A stretch of 64,000 nt of DNA from Prostheceraeus crozeri (GCA_907163375.1 CAJQUW010001459.1:1-64000), one strand, 5' to 3'. Positions 33,386 to 43,896 are shown, numbered from the stretch's first letter. Notes: generated from the sequence alone by a model not told the origin. Translations and numbers: made by a program.

Positions 33386-33536
33386 ATATCTGCGATGGTA
33401 ATAAAATTTAACTTAAATTTAAACTGGTACATGTTCTATCTTGTACGCATTCAACATATTTTTTTTATTTTTATTAAGAAAAAATTTATAAGAAAAAATT
33501 ATTTGATCACTCCGCGAAAATATTTTCTATCGACTT

Positions 33537-34302
33537 TCAGTCAGAGAACAATTGTTCGATAACTCTATCATGACTTTTTTTATCAATATTAATTGTAATG
33601 AAGCCATAATCTTTTGACCAAGCATTGTTGCACGATTGTTTAAATTCATCTTTATTTCTTACACATAAATCTCTTAACAAATCACTTAAGTTTCTTGCAT
33701 TTATTTCAAATAGTATTAATATATTTGCATTCTTTCTAATAACACTTCCATCTAATGAATACATACTTTGTGTTAAATAAAAAACACTACAGTTGTTATG
33801 TCTACCTCGTGAAATAATTTCTCTGAACTGACTGATTTCTATCATTAACACAATCATCAAAAATTACACAATGTTTCATTGTTTTATCTAGTTTACTGGG
33901 ATCTTGCATATTACCACTATCATCTATTAATTGTATCTTTATATGCTTATTTTTATTGGATTCTACTAACTGATTATTTTTTGCTGCTTCTTCACACCAC
34001 GAACTTATTTCTTCTTCATATTCAGATTTTTCATATTCTTCAAATAATGAAGCAATTGCTGTTTTTTTAAGATTATTTTCAAATCCATATTTTAAAAATT
34101 GATAGACGGGTTGTTCTACTGTTGTTGTATAAATTTTAGGATTGTTATAATCCAAAAAATTTGGAGTCGTTAAAATTTTAAATAATAAATATGTTTTTCC
34201 ACATCCTGATCTTCCACAAATAACTGACAAAACTTTATTAGATAAATTTGGATGATGATTAAATTTAAGTTTTTTTTTATTTAATGGGGGCACTTCACTC
34301 AT
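33537..34302 (-). pseudogene. Genome-packaging ATPase (FtsK/HerA, A32-like), one frameshift
   Basis: The start at ATG 34,302 follows ttattaaaa. Walker A is CGRSGCGKTYLL (about residue 31) and Walker B is HCVIFDDCVND (about residue 147). After a frame change near 33,850, the rest reads SRGRHNNCSVFYLTQS (the sensor/arginine-finger region typical of Polinton and adintovirus packaging ATPases) and ends IEQLFSD. Total about 255 codons, normal for the family, which pumps viral DNA into capsids. Its presence implies a lineage able to form virions at some time. The indel is the only visible defect. Confidence 0.88.
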
Positions 34303-34341
34303 TTTTAATAAAATAATTTTTATTTTTTAAGAAGAAGAAAA

Positions 34342-35130
34342 TTAAACTTCTCTAACCAAAAGATCTATCATAATCTCTTCACCTCCAAAATTTATTTCTT
34401 GTCCTTTCTCATCAGTGATTCTAATGTTAATACTGTTAATAGTTTTTCTTGTAATAGGGAAATATATTAATGTTTGTGGAAATACATTTAATCTATAACC
34501 AATGGGTACAGTAAAAGCTGGAAAACTGAATATTAAATTTGACAATTTACCATTTATATATCCTCCTTCAATAATGTCACAATGTATAACAATTGAATTT
34601 ATTTCAGTTATTTCTGGAATCTTCTCACCTAAATGATAACCTTGACTATATGTTTCTTTATTAAATCCTAATAGTTTTGACAATGATCTATCATGATTAA
34701 AATCAACTTGATGATTTTCGTCTAAAGTAAGAGAAAATTTATTAACTGCCGGTTCAACTGCAAAATGTAATTGTTTCTTATCTTTAAATGCTATACCTAA
34801 ATGTCTCTTAATTTCATTTGATATTGATTCAACTTCGTAAGAACCAGGAAGAAAAGTTAGTATTTTCCACGTTTTACCTTTATCAGTAGAATATCTAAAT
34901 TGATCATTCACATCTTTTATAACATTTTGAATAGTGTTAAATGTAGAGAAACTAGTCAATGCAATTTGATAATTTTTATTTTGTTCCAAATGTAGAATGG
35001 GTTCTAAATTACAAGTGTGTGATGAAGTAGTTGTTATAATTTTTAACGTCGTACTAAATTTTGATGAACCCAAAATCTCAGTTAGATTTTCTAAATGATT
35101 ATTAATTTTGTCTAAATCTGCTGAACACAT
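34342..35130 (-). CDS. Penton-like (minor, single-jelly-roll) capsid protein, probable
   Basis: 262 residues, intact, ATG preceded by actaaaaa. Recognisable stretches are FRYSTDKGKTWK, LPGSYEVESISNEIK, SLSKLLGFN, CDIIEGGYINGK, LIYFPITRKTINS and ITDEKGQEINFGGEEI. They match the pattern I know for a conserved capsid-associated protein of Polintons and adintoviruses, whose C-terminal half is beta-rich. I judge it the minor (penton) capsid protein rather than the larger double-jelly-roll major capsid protein, on length and motifs. It could alternatively be another virion protein. It follows the 36,002 gene and precedes the ATPase, as in a morphogenesis cluster. Confidence 0.6.
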   Translation of the reverse strand: MCSADLDKINNHLENLTEILGSSKFSTTLKIITTTSSHTCNLEPILHLEQNKNYQIALTSFSTFNTIQNVIKDVNDQFRYSTDKGKTWKILTFLPGSYEVESISNEIKRHLGIAFKDKKQLHFAVEPAVNKFSLTLDENHQVDFNHDRSLSKLLGFNKETYSQGYHLGEKIPEITEINSIVIHCDIIEGGYINGKLSNLIFSFPAFTVPIGYRLNVFPQTLIYFPITRKTINSINIRITDEKGQEINFGGEEIMIDLLVREV

Positions 35131-35218
35131 TTTTTAGTTAAAATTTTAAATAAATATTATTTTATGAAATATTTTTTTTATAAAAAAATTAAAAACAACA
35201 TATTTCAGCTATACTTTT

Positions 35219-36002
35219 TTAATCCTCTTCAGTTAGAATCTTCTTTTCTAGCAGTCTTTTCAATATAGCATGAATTTCATTGAAACTAGAATTATGTCCT
35301 TTTATTGCAGATATTGAAATATTTAATCTATTTAGTAATTCTTGTGGATCATCTGGTAAAAATACAGTTGTTTCTGTTTTAAAACCTTTTCCTACTTTAG
35401 CCCCCGTTGATAACAAATTTTCTAATTGTTTATAACGTCTAAGAGATTTTACTGCACCAACTCTATCTAACATAGCTTTATATTTTATGAGATCTTCTAC
35501 AGCATGATTTTTTAAATCTGCTCCTCTTAAAAGATCAACAAAATTTCTATCTAAACTGAAAGAAGATTTATGTGATGAAAAAATTAAATCTCGAAAAGGT
35601 TGTGGAAATATTTCTTTTTGTCCGAGATAAAATTTAGGTATTGTTTTTCCATCTATAAATGAAATAGAATGTTCAAATTGCATAGATTTTGGTAATTTCT
35701 TATTAATGTTTGATTCTAGTAATCCATAGTCATCTAATATAGTTTTGTGTTCTGGATCTGTTATATTAATTTGTTTATCATTATTTGCAAGTTCTTTTTC
35801 AAGAGTTTTAAATGGTTTCATAGTTTTTTCAAAATCAGTTTTTACTTGTTCGGTTTGCTGCATTTTTTCAAACATATCAGATTGAATACCAGCTTTATAC
35901 ATTCTATGCTGAGTATGATTTTCTTTCATAATATTTTTAGCTTTATTAACTCATCTAATTGTTGGATTCTTTTTTGATTGTCAGCTTTAATTTTATCCAT
36001 TT
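35219..36002 (-). pseudogene. Conserved Polinton-type virion/accessory protein, frameshift near the start
   Basis: The likely start is the ATG at 36,002 (MDKIKADNQKRIQQLDELI) after tattttaaaa. One indel near 35,945 moves it into the frame of the main 236-residue open stretch (MKENHTQH...). The body is helical and charged and ends VFLPDDPQELLNRLNISISA then GHNSSFNEIHAILKRLLEK. That tail (pattern DP..L..RL..L.AS...GN....NEI..I...L) recurs in Polinton proteins of unassigned role. No catalytic motif is visible. Location between the membrane and penton-like genes suggests a structural or assembly role. Confidence 0.5.
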
Positions 36003-36067
36003 TTAAAATATAATATTTGAATTTTGTGGTAACATTGGAATACAACAAAAACATTTTACTGAACAAA

Positions 36068-36286
36068 TTATTTTTTTATTGCTTTGGCGTCTAAAGTTTT
36101 GTTTAATAAAGTTTTGCTGAAAGTTTGGCTTAAAGTTTTTAGTTCTTCTAAAAAAATTTTATCATTTTCTTCATTAGAAATTTTACCATCACTAGAAATT
36201 TTGCCATCGTGTTTATTCTTGTCATTAACTTGTGTCTGTAATTTTGTGGTAACATTGGAATACAACAAAAACATTTTACTGAACAA
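36068..36286 (-). pseudogene. Partial duplicate of the membrane-protein gene's 3' end
   Basis: About 220 bp (36,022-36,240) repeats 36,242-36,475 in direct orientation: ggaatacaacaaaaacattt and the stretch coding DGKISNEENDK recur in both. The copy encodes KHDGKISSDGKISNEENDK and a helical tail ending LLNKTLDAKAIKK. It lacks its own ATG and is likely a by-product of a tandem duplication. Confidence 0.6.
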
Positions 36287-36326
36287 GTTATTTTTTTATT
36301 GCTTTGGCGTATGACGTCTTTTCGTT

Positions 36327-37039
36327 TTAAGTTTTGTTTAATAAAGTTTTGCCTAAATTTTCGCTTAAAGTTTTTAGTTCTTCTAAAAAAACTTTATCAT
36401 TTTCTTCATTAGAAATTTTACCATCACTAGAAATTTTGCCATCCTGTTTATTCTTGTCATCAACTTTTTCTGACTGTAATTGAAATGATATTTGATTTAC
36501 TTCATTAGCTATTTGATCAAATTTTTCAATCTCATCTAGCATAATGACATTATCATCACATACTCTTTGAAAGTAGTAATGTAATTTGTCATAGACTTCT
36601 TTAATATGTAAATGCTTAGTTTTTAATGATTTTCGTTTCTTAGTAATTAAAGATTTATCTAACATTGTAACAAGCGAAGTTGTAAAAACACCCGTACCTG
36701 TTAAAGCAGTAGCAACTACTGGAATTACTAAAACACCTGAAGATATAACAATTGTTGAAGCACCTAAACTTATTGTTAAAAATATTCCAATACCTTGTGT
36801 TACATTCTTAACTTTAGACCATCTCTTCTTAATTTATCATAATGCTCTAATCTTAATAATAATTGAGATTCCTTATCTTTCATATACCTATCTCTATCTT
36901 TGTGTTTTTCAATGTCCATCTTTTCAATGTTCATTTTTTCAGTGTCCATGAAAGTAGAACTACGTTCATTTATTAACGAAGGATATATTCTCGAAGTTCC
37001 TTCCACTTTTGAGGTTTCTTCCACTTTTGTTTCATCCAT
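36327..37039 (-). pseudogene. Membrane-associated Polinton protein, frameshifted
   Basis: The ATG at 37,039 follows attaaaaaa. A Glu/Lys/Asp-rich N-terminal segment (79 codons) ends near 36,800. The neighbouring frame continues with a glycine-containing hydrophobic stretch encoded at about 36,670-36,795 (GIGIFLTISLGASTIVIS and VLVIPVVATALTGTGVF), long enough for one or two membrane passes, and then the helical region to 36,327. Proteins with this layout (charged N-terminus, Gly-rich hydrophobic pair, helical tail) are common in Polintons and may be membrane-active virion components. The exact role is unknown. The frame change near 36,805 needs confirmation. Confidence 0.5.
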
Positions 37040-37077
37040 TTTTTTAATGAATATTTTGAATACAATCTTCTGAAATT

Positions 37078-37232
37078 CTTAGACTACCTAAATTTTTAGT
37101 CTACTTAAATTTTCGACCACGTGATATTTTTTGGACTGCCTAAATTTTCGACTACGTGAAATTTTTAGACTGCCTAAATTTTCGAAATTTGGAGTCTACC
37201 TAAATTTTTGAAATTTATAGACTACGTAAATG
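37078..37232. repeat. Short A/T-rich tandem repeats inside the right terminal repeat
   Basis: Five or six diverged units of about 28 bp resemble gactgcctaaattttcga. They occur only at the right end of the element, so they are not part of the inverted repeats. Confidence 0.65.
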
Positions 37233-37303
37233 TTTGAAATCTCGCAAGGTGTGACATCCGGTGCGAGCGGAGCGATGCGCCGGATGTCATACCCTATACT
37301 ACT
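37233..37303 (-). repeat. Polinton right terminal inverted repeat
   Basis: Reverse complement of 27,096-27,166 with three differences. Followed by the 6-bp tgcagt. Confidence 0.93.
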
Positions 37304-38892
37304 TGCAGTCTGTACATGTAGTCCACAAAAGAAACAACTCGTGCATTGGAAAATATTTTGAATATCGGTGGATAAGGATTTAAAGTGAAGCCTTGAATAT
37401 CGCATTGATTTTTCTTGCATTTTTGGGCTGTACGCTAGCCGAACCTGCGGGCACCGGTGCACCGAAAATTTTGAAAAGTTTCCCTGAAGCACTTATTGAA
37501 GTATAGACGAAATACAACGTGTTTCGCGTTCTAGATTGTCGTGTGATAGTCACTTAAAATATCAAAATTTATTGGCAGGGTCTTTATCCTTGATGCTAAA
37601 CATTCATGTTTTCCAGAATTCAATATAAAATTTTATAGAGTAGTAGGAAGATTCTAATGGTGCTAAACTATTCGAGAGACTTACAAAGATATTCTTTAAT
37701 TCTATTCTACCAACACTTGCAAGTAAGTGACTGTCGTCATACTAAGCTTATGCGTGTCTTTGATGGATCTAATAAAATTCTTTAAAACTAGATGAAATAG
37801 AAATTATGTGGATATGCAACAAAAATGAGTGAAAGAACAATGACTGAATTGCTAAGTCATTGGCGGACGAAGCGTTGACTTTTAATTGATTCGTGAATTT
37901 TAAAATGATATGCAACAAAGGAAGAGTTTATTTTAGATTTTTCAAAATAATTTGACACATCAAGAAATGTAGACAGGTTCGAATCAATATCAATCAACAG
38001 CAATATCACGTTATCTGCAAGTTACTGTGCGGAAGGTTAAGATCTCGGCATAGCGATTAGCTTCAAGCAGCCAAGAAAAAAATCTTTCGGGCGGAACCCT
38101 GGCCACTGGAATGCCAAGATAGTCTATATCTCAGCAAGAGGAGCAACAGCAGGGTAGACCTACGCGGTATTCACGATGAGATTTCAAAATGGTTCTGAGG
38201 TAGCGGGTAATCGGAATTCTGTGGTCTACAATGATTTGTGATGAGCCTGAATTGCCGAAATTTCGTCCGTTAGCTTTTTCACATTTTCTCTCAACATCAG
38301 GAAATACATCGCATATTTTATGACACAATCGTGATTTTCAAAAGGTTTCACTTTCATGATACAGAAATTTGTTGTGAATTGATGTTTGAAGTCTGATTGT
38401 CGTGAAGCATGAATTGAATTGGTAAATGGAATTGAGTAACGTTCTCCTGTTCGTATGAAAAATACTGCATTCTCAAAATACTTCGCTATCAATTTACTGT
38501 TACTAAGATTACAGATAAGTTAATTATGATTGAAGCTTCACAGTAATGCATCAATTTGATCGAAATTCGTACATTTCGGTGCACCGGCCACATGCCAAAT
38601 TTTCAGTAATATTATTTTTTGGAGGTTATGAAATATGACACAGCTGACGATATACAACGACATTCACGAGATGAAGTGAGTGTTAGACTTCTAAAGTATC
38701 TATTTGTTCTTTAACTACTTTTTAATCTCCGAAAATTACATCTAGAGGATACGTTGGAAAGACAAATGAACAAATTGAGATGAATTGAAACAAATATGTA
38801 AAATCTTTTTTATCAGATTATGTCTTGATCCGTCTACTTAGTAATACCGAGGAGTTTTCCTGGGTAGACCAAATGATCAAAGGTGCGTTTTA
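37304..38892. other. Gene-free interior of the old hAT-like element
   Basis: No domains recognised. gggcaccggtgcaccgaaa (about 37,450) and ttcggtgcaccggcc (about 38,577) are related short inverted motifs. Short open frames around 38,130-38,490 are not convincing. Confidence 0.35.
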
Positions 38893-40834
38893 CAGGGTGT
38901 CCACTGTACGTGAAATTCACGTACGTACGTGAATTGTACGTGAATTTTGAAAATTATAAAATTGTACGTGAATTTTGGGAAAATGCGAAGGTGTACGTGA
39001 ATTGTACGTGAATTTCAGCTCAGTTGCGCAGATAGTGGTATTTACTGCTATTTACTCCTACTTGATATCTACTGATTCTTGTTTCATGTGCTAATTTTTT
39101 TTCTTCCGTTGTTGCACCAACTCTGACTTGGTTCTACAAAAAAGTATGTTACAATAAAGAAAGTCATAAACATGTAGATATGTTCATATAATATAGCCGC
39201 TACTGACAACGGGTCTGGGTTCAGACAATGAAAATTTGTGAAATTCTAGTAAGCAGCGTCTTGACATCTTTGTGTACTGAATTATTTTGTGCTTTTTGTA
39301 ATAGATGTATACATGTGTATTGTGCAGTCATATACTAGGGCTTTTTGTCTCTATAAGGCCCATATATAGATGTACATGCATATGTGGCTACGCAAAATTG
39401 TCAATGCTTGGCCAAGGCCAGCAAGCAATTGGGTCGGTTGACTCAAACGTTCATTCTATGACGTGTTGTATTACTTACAGATAGAAATGCATGCGTGGTG
39501 AAAAATGGTGAGGCTGTGTCGTTCCAGCTTGTTGTCAGTTGCAGATTTTGACAGTGCTAGATAATGTATGGATGGCTTCAGTCATTTAATTGACTTGGGT
39601 CATGTTTTGGCTCAGTCTGATGGAGTTGTCGTACGATATATCACCATGAACTATAAACATCAAAACATGACGACCTGCAGAGCATAAAATAAGTCACCGC
39701 TCTCAGATGGATGTTTTGGTTCGATTCTGAAAGAAAGAAAATCAACAAGCATAACAAGGTATCTAAGTTCCGAATTTTTAGATCACACGTCAGCCTCAAA
39801 CTTGATTTATGCTTTATGGCGAGTTTTAGAACCTTTGGGACTCAAGAAATTGACATCTGTGTCCATGGATGGGCCAAATGTTAATTGGTCACTTTTGCGA
39901 ATGCTCAGTAGTCGTAGAAAAGTTGACGACTTTCCTGCTTTGTTGGAATTAGGCTCGTGTGGCCTGCAAATTGTTCATGGAGCATCTTCATTAGGTCATA
40001 CAAAATTGGTTGGAAAATTGACGAAATTCTGTCCTCCTCTCATTATGTTTTTCAAAATTCGCCTCTTAGACGAGCACAATTTATCGAAATCACTGGGCAG
40101 TTCCCAAACAGTTCCCGAAAAATTTTTGCCGAATCAGGTGGTGTGAAAATCTTGACGTTGCAAAACGTTTCATTAAACTGATCCCTTCATTGATTAAATA
40201 TTGCTCCGAAGTCCATCCGAAAAAGGAAAGCTATTGAATTGAATGAGGCAAGGGAGAAGGAGAAGGAAGCGGAAATTTCATACTTATGTGCACAACGGAA
40301 GCGCCGACTATTAGACTTTTAGATTGACTGGTTTTTGTGCTATGGTGGACTCAGTCTATTGTTTCTATCCTGATGTTTTTAAAAGAAATAAAAAGTTATC
40401 TCCTTGAATATGCACACTAATATTCTTAGTTTTAATCTGCTTCTAGAAATTTAAAAACACAAACCCTATTATTGTTGCCCTTGATTTTTATAGCCGTGAA
40501 TTATGTTGTATTTAGAGATTATTGAGTGACCAAAAATACCATTTAGTTGTGAACTGATGGCTTCAAAACAGCATCGAATGACGAATGCACTTATATTATT
40601 ATGTGTGCAGTGTGTATACAAGATAGTTCTGAAGAACTATCTTTCTACTGTAAATATCTCATTACTGCATCTCTTTGAGCAGTTGCTGCGGGTAGTGTTT
40701 TTGAATGATTTTGACTCCACCAACTGTCGCTTGCCGGGCAAGTAGAAATAGTGGTACGTGAATTTTTTGTCATGTGCGTGAATTGTACGTGAAATGTACG
40801 TGAATTTTTTTTCTCAGATAGGGTGGACACCCTG
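38893..40834 (+). mobile_element. hAT derivative with gtacgtgaatt subterminal repeats
   Basis: The ends cagggtgtccac (38,893) and gtggacaccctg (ending 40,834) are a 12-bp inverted pair. Next to each lie clustered copies of gtacgtgaatt (six or more at 38,910-39,015, several at 40,753-40,808), which look like transposase binding sites. A hAT transposase fragment lies inside. An 8-bp target duplication is not visible, so either the insertion flanks have drifted or one end was rearranged. Confidence 0.8.
39802..40146 (+). pseudogene. hAT-type transposase fragment
   Basis: The stretch SVSMDGPNVNWSLLRML, LELGSCGLQIVHGA and a following helical segment match the conserved SMDGPNVN...(L)xxIGSCGLHxxHGA block found in one group of hAT-related proteins. 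The frame ends at 40,146. The N-terminal BED finger and the C-terminal dimerisation region are missing or unrecognised, so this is a remnant of an internally deleted copy. It lies midway between the two ends, as expected. Confidence 0.7.
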
Positions 40835-40852
40835 ATGATTATTCGGTTGCAG

Positions 40853-41057
40853 AACGAGCAAAATGCGGGCTTGGTACGAATGGCTCAAGAGTCCAGTGGA
40901 GGTACAAAGGCTTTATCATTCAGAGCATGGCAAGAACGCGAGAGCACCGGATGCCCGTACCATAAAGCGGTGGCACACAAACCTGTTGACCAGTTTTAGC
41001 CACACTGGGACATCGTTCTCCGATTGCCTGAAATATAGATTCCGTTATAAATCATAA
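40853..41057 (+). pseudogene. N-terminal helix-turn-helix relic of a mariner-related transposase
   Basis: MRAWYEWLKSPVEVQRLYHS followed by EHGKNARAPDARTIKRWHTN resembles the N-terminal domain (pattern V.VQR.F...YG..P....TI..W...F) that precedes the DDE core in one group of IS630/mariner-related transposases. The frame then degrades. It starts only about 20 bp beyond the hAT right end, so the hAT may have inserted at its 5' side. Confidence 0.5.
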
Positions 41058-41158
41058 GACTAATTATTTTAATCATAATTATGAATTATAAGGACTGGTC
41101 AGATTCACTCGGGATTCGTATTAAGGCTGAAGTGGAAACGTACGTTAAAGCTAATGTA

Positions 41159-41474
41159 CAGGGTGGCCCATTTAAAACCACCGATTCTAAATGTCCATAA
41201 TTTCGCTATTTTTGATCAGATGTCAATGAAAACAACACACAATGTTCATCCATATATTCAATCTATGTTCTAAAAATTTCAACATCATGAAGTCAACAAG
41301 TCAAGAGATTCGTACTTCGACACGATGTCCATCATTTTCGACAACTCTTGCCAATCGATCACGATACTCCTGCATGGTGTCACGTTTTCACGTTACCATG
41401 TTTTCATTGACATCTGATCAAAAATAGCGAAATTATGGACATTTAGAATCGGTGGTTTTAAATGGGCCACCCTG
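41159..41474. mobile_element. MITE with perfect 75-bp inverted repeats, TA target
   Basis: The ends cagggtggcccatttaaaac continue as perfect inverted repeats of about 75 bp (to tgtcaatgaaaac), flanked by TA on both sides. The 165-bp core on the reverse strand reads MQEYRDRLARVVENDGHRVE, resembling the C-terminal residues of mariner-type transposases in which the ORF ends inside the right repeat. It is a deletion derivative, and the perfect ends argue for recent activity. Confidence 0.88.
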
Positions 41475-43560
41475 TATATCATTGCATAATGGCTTGCATA
41501 TGTGCAGTGCAAAGAATTTGTGTTTGGTATATCACAAATTATGTAAAATCCGTTTGTAAAGACTTATTTAAACCTCTTGGAAAACTCCTGGAAAAACGAT
41601 TCTTGAAAAGCGCGGAAACTCTGAGTTAATGACTACACAGTAATAAGTAATCAATAAGCCTGATCCGTCTTTTCCATTATTCCATCGCTCCATTAAACAA
41701 AGGAAATCCATCAAAGTTGCCATCCATTCCGAATGCGAAGCTTAAGCAAAGCTGAGCCGATGACTGAGCGTCCCATGAAAACAATATCGGAGAATATTTC
41801 ATACAGCCTAGACCTAGGGGATCCGCGGTCATGACGGCAGACAATCCGAAAGTTGTGACAGAACCATATAGGGCTCCTGGTACTTACTGTTAGCCATTCA
41901 TGTCTCTGTAAATTACTTAAGTACAATTAAACATGCTTTTTGATGGATTTGAAACCGCTACTTTCGAGACAGCTGCCCAAGGCGGTGGCCACTGAAAAAT
42001 CGACGAAGTGCTGACTTGAATTAATTTTCGTGTTGACGAGTCAACCTGCTATATTGCATTGGCAATACCAGGGGAATAGCTTACTAATCAATCTCTCTTT
42101 TCTTTATAGAATTGGACGATTTCGTACTCCGTCAAGTTTTGATGGAATCAGAGAGGGATTATTGGTTGCAGTTAACACGCGGTCAGCAGCCAGATACAGA
42201 AGAGAAACGAAATAACGAGCACCCGAATAACGAAGCTGGATGTTCCAAAAGTTAGCTGATTCATTGCTGTCGATGTGATAGCCAGCGCCATTTGAATGGT
42301 GGTTGTACAAAATGCCTCTTTGATATCAGTGAGATTTCTAACGATTCGGAAATCCCTCAGTGCTTTCGTTTTCTTGTAGTGAAAATTTCCGGATGCATAA
42401 AAACCGAATATATATCTGTCGTATTCTTTGAGACATATTTTGTACAGATCTGAAAATTGTTGTATATTAGTCGTTATGCAAGAGATGAGACCGTACTTTT
42501 GTCCTCTAGCCTTACGAGCAGATTCAATACCCAATCTTTGTGTTTGTGATGATTTCTTGTGAATGAAGATTTATTCCCTAAATGAGTCTGTAATTTTCGT
42601 GTCATACGTGATGCATGGTGATTTCTTTCAGCCAGGCAATCCCGTTGAATATATAACTAATAAGAATTACAAATAATTCAATGAATGATTGTGTAGGTAT
42701 TTTTGTTTTCCTTGGATTGATCGTGTATGCAGTCAATCGGATTCGGGAAATAATGCGTGTATCGCAGAGAAATGTACCACCGCGGTATGTCTAAATTTCA
42801 CGGAATTGAGAGACCAAACTTCGCCCAGTTTTCTCGTCCGATTAGACATGATCTGACTCTGTACCTACGCATTTCCAATTGTACATGGATACTTTTCAAC
42901 TGTATTGATGAAACTATCGGTCAGAATGACCCGAGCTGTTAATGTAAAGCTACTTCATTACCATTTTCAATATAATTGGATGGTCTTACAAAATTTGCCT
43001 TCTGTATTTGTTGAATTATTCATTCTAATTTATTTGGTATATCAGCCTAATTAATATTTTCTGGGTACATTTCCGATAGTTTGTCCATAACTCAACTGGC
43101 GTAAGTGTGCATATGCGAGCCGAGTTCTCTATATACGACTAGTGATTTCGGATAATGCAGGCGTTGCCTTGATCTCGTGGTGTATGTTACATGAAAGACC
43201 GTGAATGTGAGCTAAAATACTAGATGCGTGATTGAGAAAAACCATTGGCTTAAATTATCGAAAATTGTACCGCAAATAGAACCTCGCTCAACACCACTAA
43301 ATAAAAGACAGCATAGGGTCGATGTATGTAATTCAGGAGATTCAGGTGTGTTTGGAAGCACAATTCCTGTACAAACATTTGTCACTTTTGAGGTGCCTGA
43401 TATTATCAGGGTATGGCTGCAAGATGAAATAGGAGTTGTCTCGATGTGAACTAGGCCTGCTGATGATTCGAAGCTGTTATTGGGTTAAATGGCAGCTATG
43501 GCCTACTCAAGCTGATGCACTAGGTGACATGCCATGATCAATCACGCGTAATATACACAT
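41475..43560. other. Gene-poor stretch
   Basis: The longest open frame (reverse, 42,172-42,534, 120 codons) ends in a hydrophobic stretch (FVIRVLVISFLFCIWLLTAC) but has no known domain and no support as a gene. No transposon ends recognised after 41,623. Confidence 0.3.
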
Positions 43561-43618
43561 CCCGGTGAAAAAATCAATTGTCGGCCCGACAAATTACCGA
43601 CAGTTTTTTTCACCGGGA
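43561..43618. mobile_element. 58-bp miniature inverted-repeat sequence
   Basis: cccggtgaaaaaa and its inverse ttttttcaccggg enclose a core with tcggcccgac. The same end (cccggtgaaaaaa) appears singly at 53,153. It is probably two ends of one family with the middle lost. Confidence 0.6.
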
Positions 43619-43858
43619 TGACCCTAAATATCCGTGGCTATGCGGGACATTGCTGCGACAGTTGGCAGTCCTGTTGTATAGACTTTGTGTCTGCATGTAT
43701 CAGAGGCTAAAAAATGTGATAGGACCTCAATTTCATGCTCAGGGAAGACAGAACATGCTTAGCGGTTCACCCGTGGTTCAAGCGGCAGCGCTCAGACGAC
43801 GCGCAAACTATAAACGCTCGCCCGCTCGTATTCATAAACATTCCCCATGTTTTAACGG
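43619..43858. other. Flank between MITE and piggyBac-1; no gene
   Basis: No feature recognised in this short stretch. Confidence 0.3.
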
Positions 43859-43896
43859 TTAAATGATGTCCTCACGTAAGACTAGGTAAATGATGA

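Larger units (their letters stand above)
27096..37303 (-). mobile_element. Compact Polinton/Maverick-type element (10.2 kb) with intein-bearing PolB
   Basis: 71-bp inverted ends with three mismatches start agtagtatagggtatgacat on both sides. They are flanked by tacagt (27,090-27,095) and tgcagt (37,304-37,309), a 6-bp target duplication with one change, as expected for Polintons. The interior is markedly richer in A and T than the flanks. Most genes run right to left: membrane protein, a conserved Polinton-type protein, penton-like protein, ATPase, a small gene, PolB and fibre-like protein. A zinc-finger gene runs the other way. I find no integrase, double-jelly-roll major capsid protein or Ulp1-like protease, and the element is shorter than the 15-20 kb usual for the family. 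Several genes carry frameshifts. Confidence 0.9.
26817..41623. mobile_element. Old hAT-like element split by later insertions (composite, 14.8 kb)
   Basis: The left end cagggtttccgcgctcctgg (26,817) and the reverse complement of the right end (cagagtttccgcgcttttca, ending at 41,623) are matching inverted termini. Both are followed inward by ctggaa-type repeats: cctggaaactcctggaattt occurs several times at 26,835-26,935, and ggaaaactcctgg near 41,580. The direct repeat agttaa flanks both ends. The interior is interrupted by the Polinton, a hAT derivative and a MITE. The starting element was perhaps a few kb. Its own transposase is not identified. Confidence 0.5.

Noticed and set aside
34342-35130. 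Major (double-jelly-roll) capsid protein
   Set aside because: At 262 residues it is too short for a double jelly roll, and its motifs fit the minor capsid-type protein better.
27096-37303. Fragment of an integrated giant virus
   Set aside because: Terminal inverted repeats, 6-bp target duplication, protein-primed PolB and gene set fit a Polinton; no giant-virus core genes beyond those shared with Polintons.
42172-42534. Reverse open frame with a hydrophobic C-terminus as a membrane protein gene
   Set aside because: Single hydrophobic run, no family match, no gene context.
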